Assembly (NCBI GenBank): GCA_035277485.1
Contig: DATEKK010000191.1
Coordinates: 1 to 44,431 of the forward strand
DNA from: JADGGM01 sp035277485
GTDB taxonomy: Bacteria > Gemmatimonadota > Gemmatimonadetes > Gemmatimonadales > Gemmatimonadaceae
Length of the DNA: 44,431 bases
Direction of reading: 5' to 3'
The translations under genes and the position numbers were made by a program. Shown here in pieces: positions 31,925-39,745 of the stretch. The first letter of the stretch is position 1; every line of letters begins with the position of its first letter. The notes below the pieces were generated by a model. It was not told where the DNA came from. It did no database searches and saw nothing but the letters and a program-made list of their open reading frames with translations.

Positions 31925-32925
31925 CGGAACCAACGGTGAACACGGAGAAGGTTTCGGCGCTGTTCGAGGAACGCCAGCGCTTCGAGTCGTGGCTCGCGAT
32001 GCTCGAGTCGAAGCGAGCGACGACGCCCGCGCACATCTTCGAGCGGGTCCACGCGGACTATGCGGCCCGCCTCGCCCGCGTGGTCGAGGAGCTCGGCTCC
32101 CACCGCGCTGCGTTGCAGGACCTCGAGCGCAATTTCATGGAGCGTCTCTCGTCGCTCGACGTGGACGACGCAAAGAATCGCGATGAGGCGCTCGAGGCCG
32201 AGTTGCGGTCCACCGTGGGTGAGTTGAGCGCCGAGCATCACGAGGAAGTGCGTGCGCGGACGCAAACGGCGCTCGCGGCGGTGGCGGATGAACGGTCGCA
32301 CGTGGCTGCGGAGCTGGCCAAGCTGCGCACGATGCTCGAAGCGAGCGGCGGCACGCCCGCGTCGGCAACGCCTGCCGTGGCGACCCACCAGCCCGCGGCG
32401 CAACCCCAGCAGCAGCGTCCTGCGGCTGCACCGCAGAGCGGAGCGGGCAAGCGGGACGACTGGCAGCAGCTGCCTTTCGACCGCGCCGCGCAAACGCCGG
32501 CGCGTCCCGCGGCCGCAGCATCGGCCGCGCCGATGGCCGACACGCAACCCGGTTCCGCTGCGCCGCGGCGCACCAGCGCGCCCGACGTTGGCCCAACGGG
32601 CGGCCCCTTCGATGATCTCGAGTTCCTCAAGACGATGATCGAGCCGCGCACGAGCGGCGAAGGCGTGGCGGTGGGAAGCGGCGCGAGCGCGCCGGGATCG
32701 CGATCCGCGTCTGGCGCCATCGGGTCGCAGACGCCGCCGCAGCAGGTGGCGAGCACCACGGGCGCGTCGCTGCCTACCGTTGGGCGGGCGGTGGAAGAGA
32801 ACACGCTGCCCAAGGAAGGCGGACAGGATCAGGTGAAGACGCTCAAGTGCCAAGAGTGCGGCACGCTCAATTATCCGACAGAGTGGTATTGCGAGCGGTG
32901 CGGGGCGGAGCTCGCCGCGCTTTAA
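31921..32925 (+). CDS. Coiled-coil protein with C-terminal zinc ribbon
   Basis: ATG overlaps the aldolase stop as ATGA. The 334-residue protein has a helical coiled-coil half (about 10-145: EERQRFESWLAMLESKRATT, LSAEHHEEVRARTQTALAAVADERSHVAAELAKL) and a low-complexity Pro/Ala/Gln linker (about 145-300). A C-terminal zinc ribbon follows with cysteines 310, 313, 324 and 327 (CQECGTLNYPTEWYCERC). The arrangement resembles a scaffold or adaptor that tethers a ribbon by a flexible arm. No function is known. It is the last gene of the pyr operon, directly before a strong terminator. Confidence 0.78.
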   Translation: MTEPTVNTEKVSALFEERQRFESWLAMLESKRATTPAHIFERVHADYAARLARVVEELGSHRAALQDLERNFMERLSSLDVDDAKNRDEALEAELRSTVGELSAEHHEEVRARTQTALAAVADERSHVAAELAKLRTMLEASGGTPASATPAVATHQPAAQPQQQRPAAAPQSGAGKRDDWQQLPFDRAAQTPARPAAAASAAPMADTQPGSAAPRRTSAPDVGPTGGPFDDLEFLKTMIEPRTSGEGVAVGSGASAPGSRSASGAIGSQTPPQQVASTTGASLPTVGRAVEENTLPKEGGQDQVKTLKCQECGTLNYPTEWYCERCGAELAAL

Positions 32926-32930
32926 GGCGA

Positions 32931-32970
32931 ACAAGACGGGACAAAGCCGGACAACGCGGGATAAAACGAA
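32931..32970 (+). repeat. Imperfect 10-base tandem repeats
   Basis: Three consecutive decamers ACAAGACGGG, ACAAAGCCGG and ACAACGCGGG are followed by ATAAAACGAA, all in exact ten-base register, between the zinc ribbon gene stop and the terminator. The common pattern is ACAANNCGGG. It is untranslated and unique in the window. Confidence 0.6.
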
Positions 32971-33003
32971 AGCCCGGAGCGCGCGCTCCGGGCTCTTTGT
33001 TTT
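32971..33003. terminator. Intrinsic terminator, bidirectional
   Basis: AGCCCGGAGC / GCTCCGGGCT (32971-32994, four-base loop GCGC) is followed by CTTTGTTTTTG on the plus strand. On the minus strand the same stem is followed by TTTCGTTTTA. It ends the pyr operon and, from the other side, the rpsT transcript. Confidence 0.92.
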
Positions 33004-33020
33004 TGCGTTGGGCGAGCAGC

Positions 33021-33260
33021 TTACCGCGCGGCCTTTCTCGCCAGGTGGCTCTTGCGACGCGCTGCTGCGTTGCGGTGGATCAAGCCTTTGCGCGCTGCGC
33101 GATCGAGCAACTGGACGGCGCGTGTGCGCTGGGCATCGGTGGCGTCCGATGCGCTCGCCTTTTTGACTGCAGTGCGGAGCTCCGAGCGCTGGGCGCGATT
33201 TCGCACCGCTGCCGCGCGCGACTTCCGCATGTTCTTTTTCGCTGAATCGATACGTGGCAC
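33021..33260 (-). CDS. rpsT: Ribosomal protein S20
   Basis: The 79-residue, very basic protein reads MPRIDSAKKNMRKSRAAAVRNRAQRSELRTAVKK and continues to KGLIHRNAAARRKSHLARKAAR, the all-helical S20 sequence, slightly shorter than the usual 85-90. It binds 16S rRNA at the bottom of the 30S subunit. The start is GTG with GGAG upstream, unusual for a ribosomal protein but consistent with the family start. A near-consensus promoter lies 46-74 bases upstream, and the bidirectional terminator follows the stop. It is transcribed against the neighbouring operons. Confidence 0.95.
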   Translation of the reverse strand: MPRIDSAKKNMRKSRAAAVRNRAQRSELRTAVKKASASDATDAQRTRAVQLLDRAARKGLIHRNAAARRKSHLARKAAR

Positions 33261-33305
33261 TCAGGTCTCCGACGGCGCTCGATGAAATTGTCTCGGGAAG
33301 CGCGT

Positions 33306-33334
33306 AGTCTAGAAGTGCACGTGATCGATGTCAA
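33306..33334 (-). promoter_or_regulatory. Strong sigma-70 promoter for rpsT
   Basis: On the minus strand, TTGACA (33329-33334) and TAGACT (33306-33311) are 17 bases apart. The -35 matches consensus fully and the -10 matches four of six. The predicted start near 33299 gives a leader of about 40 bases to the GTG. Confidence 0.65.
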
Positions 33335-33348
33335 GGCGCGACAAATCT

Positions 33349-33377
33349 TTGACTTAGGCAGAGTGGTCCGCTACCTT
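33349..33377 (+). promoter_or_regulatory. Candidate promoter for the M50-scp operon
   Basis: TTGACT (33349-33354) and TACCTT (33372-33377) are 17 bases apart on the plus strand, about 50 bases before the TTG start of the M50 gene. The -10 is a weak match. Confidence 0.4.
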
Positions 33378-33426
33378 TCGCGCCGACGAGCCGACCAGGC
33401 TTTTTCTCGACTCTGGCCATCGATAC

Positions 33427-34119
33427 TTGGGGACTTTTCAGACCTTCATCGTGGCATTTCCGGCGTTGCTCTTCGCGATGATCGCGCATGAGTACGCACA
33501 TGGATACGCAGCCCTGAAACAGGGCGACCCCACCGCGTATCAGCTCGGCCGTCTCACGTGGAACCCGATCAAGCACATCGACCCGTTCATGAGCATTCTG
33601 CTGCCGCTCGTGATGGTCCTGGCGCATGGTCCGATCATTGGCGGGGCGAAACCGGTTCCGGTAAATCCGCGCAACTACAGGAAGTTCAAGCGCGGCGACA
33701 TCATCGTGTCGCTCGCCGGCATCGCGACGAACATCGTGATCGCGATCGTCAGCGTGCCGGTCCTCGTACTTCTGGGCCTGATTGCCCAATCGGTACCCGC
33801 GACAGCGGGCGTGATCGCGATCCTCCAGGCAATGGTGGTGTGGGGGGTTCTCATCAATCTGTTCTTGGCGATGTTCAACCTCCTGCCGATCCCGCCGCTC
33901 GATGGTTCGCACGTGATGAAATACCTGCTGCCGCCGGCGTGGTCGCTCGAGTATCAACGCATCGGGCAGTACGGGATCATCATTCTCATCGCGATCTTGT
34001 ATTTCGGCGTAGGTCTGCTCGACAAGTGGATGTTCCCGGCGTTCTTCGGGTTCGCGCACCTGATGCAACCGATCGTGGGTTTCATTGTGCCGAGTCAGTT
34101 TCTGCCGGGTGTGGCGTGA
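33427..34119 (+). CDS. Site-2 protease, M50 family membrane metalloprotease
   Basis: The 230-residue protein has the zinc motif HEYAH (21-25) in its first transmembrane helix and NLLPIPPLDG with Asp159 completing the metal site, the standard S2P features. Four to five further hydrophobic segments follow (VSLAGIATNIVIAIVSVPVLVLLGLIA; LINLFLAMF; GIIILIAILYFGVGL). No PDZ domain is present, so this is the compact rhizobial/YUP type. A TTG start at 33427 is the only candidate that keeps the first helix; no good ribosome binding site is visible. The substrate is unknown; relatives cleave anti-sigma factors. Such M50 genes often precede scpA, as here. Confidence 0.88.
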   Translation: MGTFQTFIVAFPALLFAMIAHEYAHGYAALKQGDPTAYQLGRLTWNPIKHIDPFMSILLPLVMVLAHGPIIGGAKPVPVNPRNYRKFKRGDIIVSLAGIATNIVIAIVSVPVLVLLGLIAQSVPATAGVIAILQAMVVWGVLINLFLAMFNLLPIPPLDGSHVMKYLLPPAWSLEYQRIGQYGIIILIAILYFGVGLLDKWMFPAFFGFAHLMQPIVGFIVPSQFLPGVA

Positions 34120-34889
34120 GCGCTGTCGCGATCGAGCCCATGCCGAGCGTGCCGTTCGCCGAGCCCGATCCGCCTATGGAGTCGTCGTTCGTCGTCGAGC
34201 TGGATCAGTTTTCCGGGCCGCTCGACCTTTTGCTCACGCTCATTCGCGAAGAGCAGGTCGAGATCACCGACATCCCGATCGCGCGCATCTGCGAACAGTT
34301 TCTCGCGCGCATCCATTCGTTAGGCCTGGGCCAGGCGGCCGACTATCTCGAGATGGCCGCGCGGCTGCTGCGCATCAAGGTCCAGATGCTCTTGCCGCGC
34401 CACGGCGACGACGAAGCCTGGGACGATCCGCGCGCCGAGCTCGTGAGGCGGCTGCTCGAGTACCAGCAGGTGCGCGAGGTGGTGGACGTGCTCGAGGAAC
34501 GCGGCGAGGAGCGGCGCCGTCGCTTCGCGCGCGGCTATCTGCCCGAGGAGCCGGTGCAGGCGCCCGAATCGCCGCTGTCGCTGTCGTTGCCCGAGCTCCT
34601 CGCGGCCGTCGACCGCGTGCTCCGCCTGCTGCGCGAACCCGACGTGCATGACATCGTGCCCCGCGCGCTCGACGTCGAAGGCGCGATCGCGACGATTCGC
34701 GCCGTGCTCGCCTTACGCGCGAGCGCGCGCTGGCGCGACGTCGTGGCCCTCGAGGCAGAACCCTGGGAAGTGTTGTCGGCGCTGCTCGGCTTGCTCGAGC
34801 TGGCGCGACGCGGAGAGTTGCGGCTGCGCCAGCCGCGCCCGTTCGCCGATGTGGAGATTTCCCGTGACGCCGCTAGCGAAGCTGCTTGA
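34116..34889 (+). CDS. scpA: Segregation and condensation protein A
   Basis: GTG overlaps the M50 stop as GTGA. The 257-residue product has the ScpA N-terminus (FVVELDQFSGPLDLLLTLIREEQVEITDIPIARICEQFL), LEMAARLLRIKVQMLLPR, then the helical middle and C-terminal winged helix (VLALRASARWRDVV, LLGLLELARRGELRLRQ). It is the kleisin that bridges SMC heads with ScpB in chromosome condensation. It overlaps scpB by 26 bases. A TTA codon outside the usual GTTAGGC word occurs near 34712 (Leu-Arg). Family and length agree with other ScpA proteins. Confidence 0.95.
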   Translation: MSAVAIEPMPSVPFAEPDPPMESSFVVELDQFSGPLDLLLTLIREEQVEITDIPIARICEQFLARIHSLGLGQAADYLEMAARLLRIKVQMLLPRHGDDEAWDDPRAELVRRLLEYQQVREVVDVLEERGEERRRRFARGYLPEEPVQAPESPLSLSLPELLAAVDRVLRLLREPDVHDIVPRALDVEGAIATIRAVLALRASARWRDVVALEAEPWEVLSALLGLLELARRGELRLRQPRPFADVEISRDAASEAA

Positions 34890-35406
34890 GGCCGCGTTGT
34901 TCGCGAGCGGCCGGCCGGTGCCGCTCGATGAGCTGTACGCGCTGGATCCCGAATCGTCACCCGCGGCGTTCGCCATGGCGCTCGACGAGATCCGCGAGTG
35001 CTACGACAACCAGGGCCACGGCGTCGAGCTGGTCGAGTTAGGCGGCGGGTGGCAGGTGCTCACGCGCCCCGAATTCACGGAGACCATCGAGCGCGCCCAA
35101 CTGGCGTCGCGTCCGCAGCGCCTGTCGTCGGCGGCGCTCGAGACGCTCGCGATCGTCGCCTACCGCCAGCCCATCGGCCGCGCGGACATCGAGGAGATTC
35201 GCGGCGTGTCGGTGGGCGGCATGCTCAAGACGCTGCTCGAGCGCGGTCTCATCGATGTCGTTGGGCGAGCCGAAGGGTTAGGCCGCCCGCTCCTCTACGG
35301 GACCACCCCCGCGTTCCTCGAGCAGTTCGCACTGCGGCATCTGGGCGAGCTGCCGCGCGCCGACGAGTTGGCCGTAGCGCTGCGCGCGGAGCCTCGCCCG
35401 CTCTGA
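34864..35406 (+). CDS. scpB: Segregation and condensation protein B
   Basis: GTG at 34864 lies inside the end of scpA. The 180-residue protein has the ScpB run LLEAALFASGRPVPLDEL, GWQVLTRPEFTETIERAQ, LSSAALETLAIVAYRQPIGRADIEEIRGVSVGGMLKTLLERGLIDVVGRAEGLGRPLLYGTT. This is two winged-helix domains that bind ScpA and complete the SMC-ScpAB condensin. Two GTTAGGC copies (35037, 35277) code Leu-Gly here. The rRNA pseudouridine synthase gene follows after a few bases. No feature is missing compared with the family. Confidence 0.95.
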   Translation: MTPLAKLLEAALFASGRPVPLDELYALDPESSPAAFAMALDEIRECYDNQGHGVELVELGGGWQVLTRPEFTETIERAQLASRPQRLSSAALETLAIVAYRQPIGRADIEEIRGVSVGGMLKTLLERGLIDVVGRAEGLGRPLLYGTTPAFLEQFALRHLGELPRADELAVALRAEPRPL

Positions 35407-35411
35407 TCGCC

Positions 35412-36131
35412 ATGCCGATGCGCATTCAGCGCGCGCTCGCGCGTGCGGGTGTCGCATCCCGTCGCAAGGCCGAAATGCTCGTCGAGGCCGGGCGCGTGAC
35501 GATCAACGGCTCGCCGGCCGAGATCGGGCAGGTCGTGGATCCCGAGCGCGATGCGATTGTCGTGGATGGCAAGCGCATCGGTGGGCCCGTCGCCGAGCAA
35601 TGGTTCGTGCTCAACAAGCCCGCGGGTGTGATGACCACGCGTTCCGATCCGCGCGGACGCCGCACGGTGTTCGAGTTCGTTCCGCCCGTGGCCGGTTTGA
35701 CGTACGTTGGGCGACTCGACTATCTCACCGAGGGCGTGTTGTTGTTCACCACGGACGGCGCGGCGGCGCATGCGCTGATGCACCCCAAGGGTGAAGTGGA
35801 GCGCACCTACGAGGTCACGGTGCACGGCGATGCGCCGGCGGCCGTGCGCGCGGCGCGTCGCGGCATCATGTTGCACGACGGGCCGGTGGACCTCCACGAC
35901 ATTTCGGCAACGCCCGTGGACGCCGGCCGGTGGATTCTGCGCGTCACCATCGCCGAAGGACGCAACCGGGAAGTGCGGCGGCTGTGTCGCGCGCTCGATC
36001 TGAGCGTCGAGCGTCTCGTGCGCGTGCGCTTCGGACCCGTGGAGCTCGGCCGCTTGGCGCCGGGCGAGTCGCGGCCGCTCACGGCGCGCGAGCGGGAGCG
36101 GGTGCGCGACTTCATCACACTTGAGCGTTAG
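35412..36131 (+). CDS. rluB: rRNA pseudouridine synthase, RluB/RsuA family
   Basis: ATG at 35412 (with another at 35418) opens an S4 RNA-binding domain (IQRALARAGVASRRKAEMLVEAGRVTINGSP). The catalytic domain has VLNKPAGVMTT, the active Asp103 in GRLDYLTEGVLLFT, and ERTYEVTVHG and EGRNREVRRLC. It isomerises uridine in 23S or 16S rRNA; the target position cannot be known, and RsuA or RluE are alternatives. The protein is 239 residues. The stop TAG is part of a GTTAGGC copy at 36127. Linkage to scpB is widespread among bacteria. Confidence 0.9.
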   Translation: MPMRIQRALARAGVASRRKAEMLVEAGRVTINGSPAEIGQVVDPERDAIVVDGKRIGGPVAEQWFVLNKPAGVMTTRSDPRGRRTVFEFVPPVAGLTYVGRLDYLTEGVLLFTTDGAAAHALMHPKGEVERTYEVTVHGDAPAAVRAARRGIMLHDGPVDLHDISATPVDAGRWILRVTIAEGRNREVRRLCRALDLSVERLVRVRFGPVELGRLAPGESRPLTARERERVRDFITLER

Positions 36132-36137
36132 GCACGA

Positions 36138-37769
36138 ATGGAACTCCGGAACTCGACCGTTTTATTGTTGGGCGGCAGCGGCCTCGTGGGCATGGCAATC
36201 GCGCACCGTGTGCTCGCGTACGGCCCGCGCCGCGTGGTCATCACCGGGCTCACGCGCGACGAGGCGGAACCGGCGGCGGAGGAGCTGCGCGCGCTCGCGC
36301 GTGACGTGGCCATCGATGCTGCCTGGGGCAACATCTTCGCGCCCGCCGATCTCTCGACTCGCTCGCGCGACGAGATTCTCGCCGATCCCTCGGCGCGCCG
36401 GCGCCTGGTCGAAGATTACGTGGCGCCGTACGGCCAGAGTCCGCTCGACGAGAACCTGCTCTTCACGTGGCTCGTCGACTACCGGCCCGATCTCGTCGTG
36501 GATTGCGTCAACACCGCGACGGCACTGGCGTATCAGGACGGCCACGCGAGCGCGCTGTCGCTGTTGCGTGCCGCCGACTCGGGCACGGTGACCCGCGAGG
36601 GCGTCGAGCGCCATCTGCTCACGCTGCCGCTGCCGCAGCTCATCCGGCACCTCGAGGCGCTGGTGGAAGGCATGCGTCGCGCCGCCACGCAGACGTACGT
36701 GAAGATCGGCACGAGCGGAACGGGCGGGATGGGCCTCAACATTCCGTACACGCACAGCGAAGAGAAACCCTCGCGCACGCTCATGTCGAAGTCGGCGGTG
36801 GCGGGCGCGCAGAGCCTGCTGCTGTTTCTGTTAGGCAGGACGCCCGGCGCGCCCGCGACCATCGAGATCAAGCCCACCGCCGCGATCGCCTGGAGGCGTA
36901 TCGGGTACGGCGCCATCCGCCGGCGCGGCCGCACTATCGAGGTCGTCGACTGCGAGCGCCCGTTGTCGGTGGCCGACGCGTTCGCGCCGGGCGCTACCGG
37001 ATGGACGTGCACGGGTCAACCGCTCGAGAACGTATTCATCGACGTGGGCGAGAACGGCGTGTTCGCGCGCGACGAGTTCGAGACCGTAAGTGCGTTAGGC
37101 CAGATGGAGCTCGTGACGCCGGAGGAGATCGCCGAGACGGTGGTGATGGAAGTGCAGGGACGTCCGACGGGGAAAGACGTGGTGGCCGCGCTCGACAGCG
37201 CGACATTCGGGCCCACCTATCGCGCCGGGTATCTACGCGCGGTGGCGGTCGAAGGGTTGGCGCGACTCGAGGGCGAGCACGGCGTGCGCTCGATCGCGTT
37301 CGAGATGCTCGGCCCGCCGCGTCTCACGAAGCTCCTGTACGAAGCCTACGCGTTGGGACGGCTGTGCTCGTCGGTCAGGCTGCTGTCGGCGGCCGACCCG
37401 CAGCGTCTCGCGCGCGATGCCGAAGCGCTGCTGCGCGAGCGCGATCACGCGATTCGCCGGCAGATCCTGTCCGTTGGGCTTCCGATTTTGTTGTCGGACG
37501 GAAAGTCTCTCCTGCGCGGTGAAACGGTAGTCGTTCACCCCGACGGACGCGGCACCGACATCGCACCGCGCGGTTGGGTGGACCTTCGTCCGGCGAACAT
37601 AGAACAGTGGGTGCGGCGCGCGCGCTCGATCGTCGATGCAACGCACGATGGCGGCAACGGATCAGGCGCGGACTGGACTGCAGTCGAACCCGATGCGCCG
37701 ATCGCGCCCGCGCGGCTGGCGGTCTGGATTTTCGAGCACGAGGATGGCGGGTTCAGGGTGAAGCGGTAG
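36138..37769 (+). CDS. Large Rossmann-fold NAD(P)-binding protein of unknown function
   Basis: ATG at 36138 follows the rluB stop by six bases. The 543-residue chain starts with a nucleotide-binding GGSGLVG (12-18) and continues as an SDR/epimerase-like domain (VVITGLTRDEAE, DYRPDLVVDCVNTATALAYQ, TQTYVKIGTSGTGGMGLNIPYTHSEEKPSRTLMSKSAVAGAQ). The classical YxxxK is replaced by a conserved-looking SKSAVAG, so activity as a typical SDR is doubtful. The second half (about 300-540) includes VTPEEIAETVVMEVQGRPTGKDVVAAL and is unfamiliar. Large proteins of this kind occur next to MoxR/Bat genes in Gemmatimonadota. I do not know its role. Confidence 0.65.
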   Translation: MELRNSTVLLLGGSGLVGMAIAHRVLAYGPRRVVITGLTRDEAEPAAEELRALARDVAIDAAWGNIFAPADLSTRSRDEILADPSARRRLVEDYVAPYGQSPLDENLLFTWLVDYRPDLVVDCVNTATALAYQDGHASALSLLRAADSGTVTREGVERHLLTLPLPQLIRHLEALVEGMRRAATQTYVKIGTSGTGGMGLNIPYTHSEEKPSRTLMSKSAVAGAQSLLLFLLGRTPGAPATIEIKPTAAIAWRRIGYGAIRRRGRTIEVVDCERPLSVADAFAPGATGWTCTGQPLENVFIDVGENGVFARDEFETVSALGQMELVTPEEIAETVVMEVQGRPTGKDVVAALDSATFGPTYRAGYLRAVAVEGLARLEGEHGVRSIAFEMLGPPRLTKLLYEAYALGRLCSSVRLLSAADPQRLARDAEALLRERDHAIRRQILSVGLPILLSDGKSLLRGETVVVHPDGRGTDIAPRGWVDLRPANIEQWVRRARSIVDATHDGGNGSGADWTAVEPDAPIAPARLAVWIFEHEDGGFRVKR

Positions 37770-37801
37770 CTCATCAGGGGATATTCATTCCCCCGTTTCT
37801 C

Positions 37802-37829
37802 TCGAACCTTCCCGAGCCGCGCGTAGTAT
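37802..37829 (+). promoter_or_regulatory. Candidate promoter before moxR
   Basis: TCGAAC (37802-37807) and TAGTAT (37824-37829) are 16 bases apart in the 102-base gap before the moxR GTG. A GGGGA/TCCCC stem just upstream may end the preceding transcript. Confidence 0.4.
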
Positions 37830-37871
37830 TACTGAAGGTTTTCGACTCACCCTTCACTGTGCGGAGCTGTC

Positions 37872-38846
37872 GTGGCGACACGGGCAATGCCGGCCGCCGA
37901 TACGGCGCTGGTCCAGGGAATTCTCGAGCAGGTTGGGCGTCGGATCGTCGGCCAGGATTACATGGTCGAACGACTGCTCATTGGCTTGCTCACTGGCGGA
38001 CACGTGCTCCTCGAGGGCGTGCCGGGGCTCGCCAAGACGCTCACGGTGAAGACACTCGCCGAAGCGATTCACACCACATTCCAGCGCATCCAGTTCACGC
38101 CGGACCTGCTGCCGGCGGACGTAATCGGCACACAGATTTTCGACCAACAAACGGGTCAGTTCCGCGCCAAGAAGGGTCCGATCTTCGCGAATATCATTCT
38201 CGCGGATGAGATCAACCGCGCGCCGGCCAAGGTGCAGAGCGCGCTGCTCGAGGCGATGCAGGAAAAGCAGGTCACGATCGGCGGCGTGACATATCCGCTC
38301 GAGGAACCGTTCCTCGTGCTCGCCACCCAGAATCCGATCGAGCAGGAAGGCACCTACCCGCTGCCCGAGGCGCAGGTCGACCGATTCATGCTCAAGCTGC
38401 GGGTCGGCTATCCGTCGCGGCAGGAAGAAAAGGAGATCATGCGGCGGATGTCGGGCGGACAGGTGATACCGATCGACGCGGTCGCGAGTCCGAGCGTGAT
38501 TCTCGAGGCGCGTCGCCGCATCTCCGAGTTGTACGTGGACGACCGCGTGGTCGACTACATCGTCGACATCGTGCACGCGACGCGCACGCCGGCCGAAGCC
38601 GGATTGGCCGAGCTCGCGCCGCTCATCGAGTATGGTGCGAGTCCGCGTGCGACGATTTTCCTGGCGCAGGGATCGCGCGCCCACGCATTCCTTCGCGGCC
38701 GCACGTTCGTGACGCCCGATGACGTGAAGGCCGTGGCGCCCGACATTCTCCGCCACCGCGTGCTCACCACCTACGAAGCGGAAGCCGAAGAGGTCTCGAG
38801 CGACGAGATCATCCGGCGGATCCTGGCGGCCATCGAGAGTCCGTGA
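37872..38846 (+). CDS. moxR: MoxR-family AAA+ ATPase
   Basis: GTG at 37872 gives a 324-residue AAA+ protein with Walker A GVPGLAKT (49-56), Walker B ILADEINR (109-116), sensor ATQNP (151-155) and the C-terminal lid. MoxR ATPases act as chaperones that insert cofactors or metals, or activate VWA proteins in the same operon. Here the next genes are DUF58, batA, batB/C and batD, the usual partners. The stop overlaps the DUF58 start as TGATG. The first codons (MATRAMPAAD) are less conserved; an internal ATG at residue 6 could serve instead. Confidence 0.95.
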   Translation: MATRAMPAADTALVQGILEQVGRRIVGQDYMVERLLIGLLTGGHVLLEGVPGLAKTLTVKTLAEAIHTTFQRIQFTPDLLPADVIGTQIFDQQTGQFRAKKGPIFANIILADEINRAPAKVQSALLEAMQEKQVTIGGVTYPLEEPFLVLATQNPIEQEGTYPLPEAQVDRFMLKLRVGYPSRQEEKEIMRRMSGGQVIPIDAVASPSVILEARRRISELYVDDRVVDYIVDIVHATRTPAEAGLAELAPLIEYGASPRATIFLAQGSRAHAFLRGRTFVTPDDVKAVAPDILRHRVLTTYEAEAEEVSSDEIIRRILAAIESP

Positions 38847-39745
38847 TGCGCTCGGCGCACCTCCCCAGTCCCGACGTGCTCCGGCAGGTGAAGCTGATCG
38901 AGCTGAGGACGCGGGGGCTCGTGGATTCGCTCTTCACCGGCGAATACCACTCGGTGTTCAAGGGCCAGGGCATGGAGTTCTCGGAGGTGCGCGAATACCA
39001 GCCGGGCGACGAAGTGCGGTCGATCGATTGGAACGTGACGGCACGTATGGGACACCCATACATCAAGCGGTACATCGAGGAGCGCGAGCTCACGGTGATG
39101 CTGGCCGTCGATCTGTCGGGATCGGAGCGCTTCGGCACGGTGTCGCGGTTCAAGAGCGAGCTCGCGACCGAGCTGAGCGCCGTGCTGGCGATGGCGGCGA
39201 TTCGCAACAACGATCGCGTGGGCGCGCTCCTGTTCACCGACCGCGTCGAGCATCTCGTTAGGCCGGGCAAGGGGCGGCGGCACGTGCTGCGTCTCGTGCG
39301 CGACCTGCTCGCGTGGCAGCCCGATTCCACCGGCACGAACATCGGCCGTGCGACGGAGTATCTGTCGAAACTCCTGCCGCACCGTACGATCATCTTCGTG
39401 ATCTCGGATTTCGTGGCGCCCGCGCTCGAGCGGCCGCTCAAGCAGCTCGCCCAACGACACGACGTGGTCGCGGTGACCATCGAGGATCCGCGCGAGCGCG
39501 TGCTGCCGGACGTTGGACTCGTGCGCTTCACCGATCCGGAGACCGGGGCTACCGTGGATGTGAACACGAGCGACCGGAAAGTGCGCGAGCGCTACGATCG
39601 GCAGGTACGCACGGAGCGCGACGCGCGTACGCAGCTCTTCCGGCGGCTCGCCATCGACGAGATCGCGGTGCGCACCGAGCGCAGCTACGTGGAGCCGCTG
39701 CTCAAGTTCTTCCGCATGCGCATGGAGCGGGGGATCGGCCGGTGA
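38846..39745 (+). CDS. DUF58 domain protein
   Basis: The 299-residue protein has the DUF58 core EFSEVREYQPGDEVRSIDWNVTARMGHPYIK near residues 44-75 and a VWA-like C-terminus (LAVDLSGSERFGTVSRFKSELATEL, RTIIFVISDF). It is a cytoplasmic partner of MoxR in Bat/Mox operons. The MIDAS motif is DLSGS, though the spacing to the other ligands was not fully checked. The start is ATG at 38846, one base overlapping the moxR stop; a GTG three bases earlier is possible. Its own stop overlaps the next start as GTGA. Confidence 0.9.
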   Translation: MRSAHLPSPDVLRQVKLIELRTRGLVDSLFTGEYHSVFKGQGMEFSEVREYQPGDEVRSIDWNVTARMGHPYIKRYIEERELTVMLAVDLSGSERFGTVSRFKSELATELSAVLAMAAIRNNDRVGALLFTDRVEHLVRPGKGRRHVLRLVRDLLAWQPDSTGTNIGRATEYLSKLLPHRTIIFVISDFVAPALERPLKQLAQRHDVVAVTIEDPRERVLPDVGLVRFTDPETGATVDVNTSDRKVRERYDRQVRTERDARTQLFRRLAIDEIAVRTERSYVEPLLKFFRMRMERGIGR

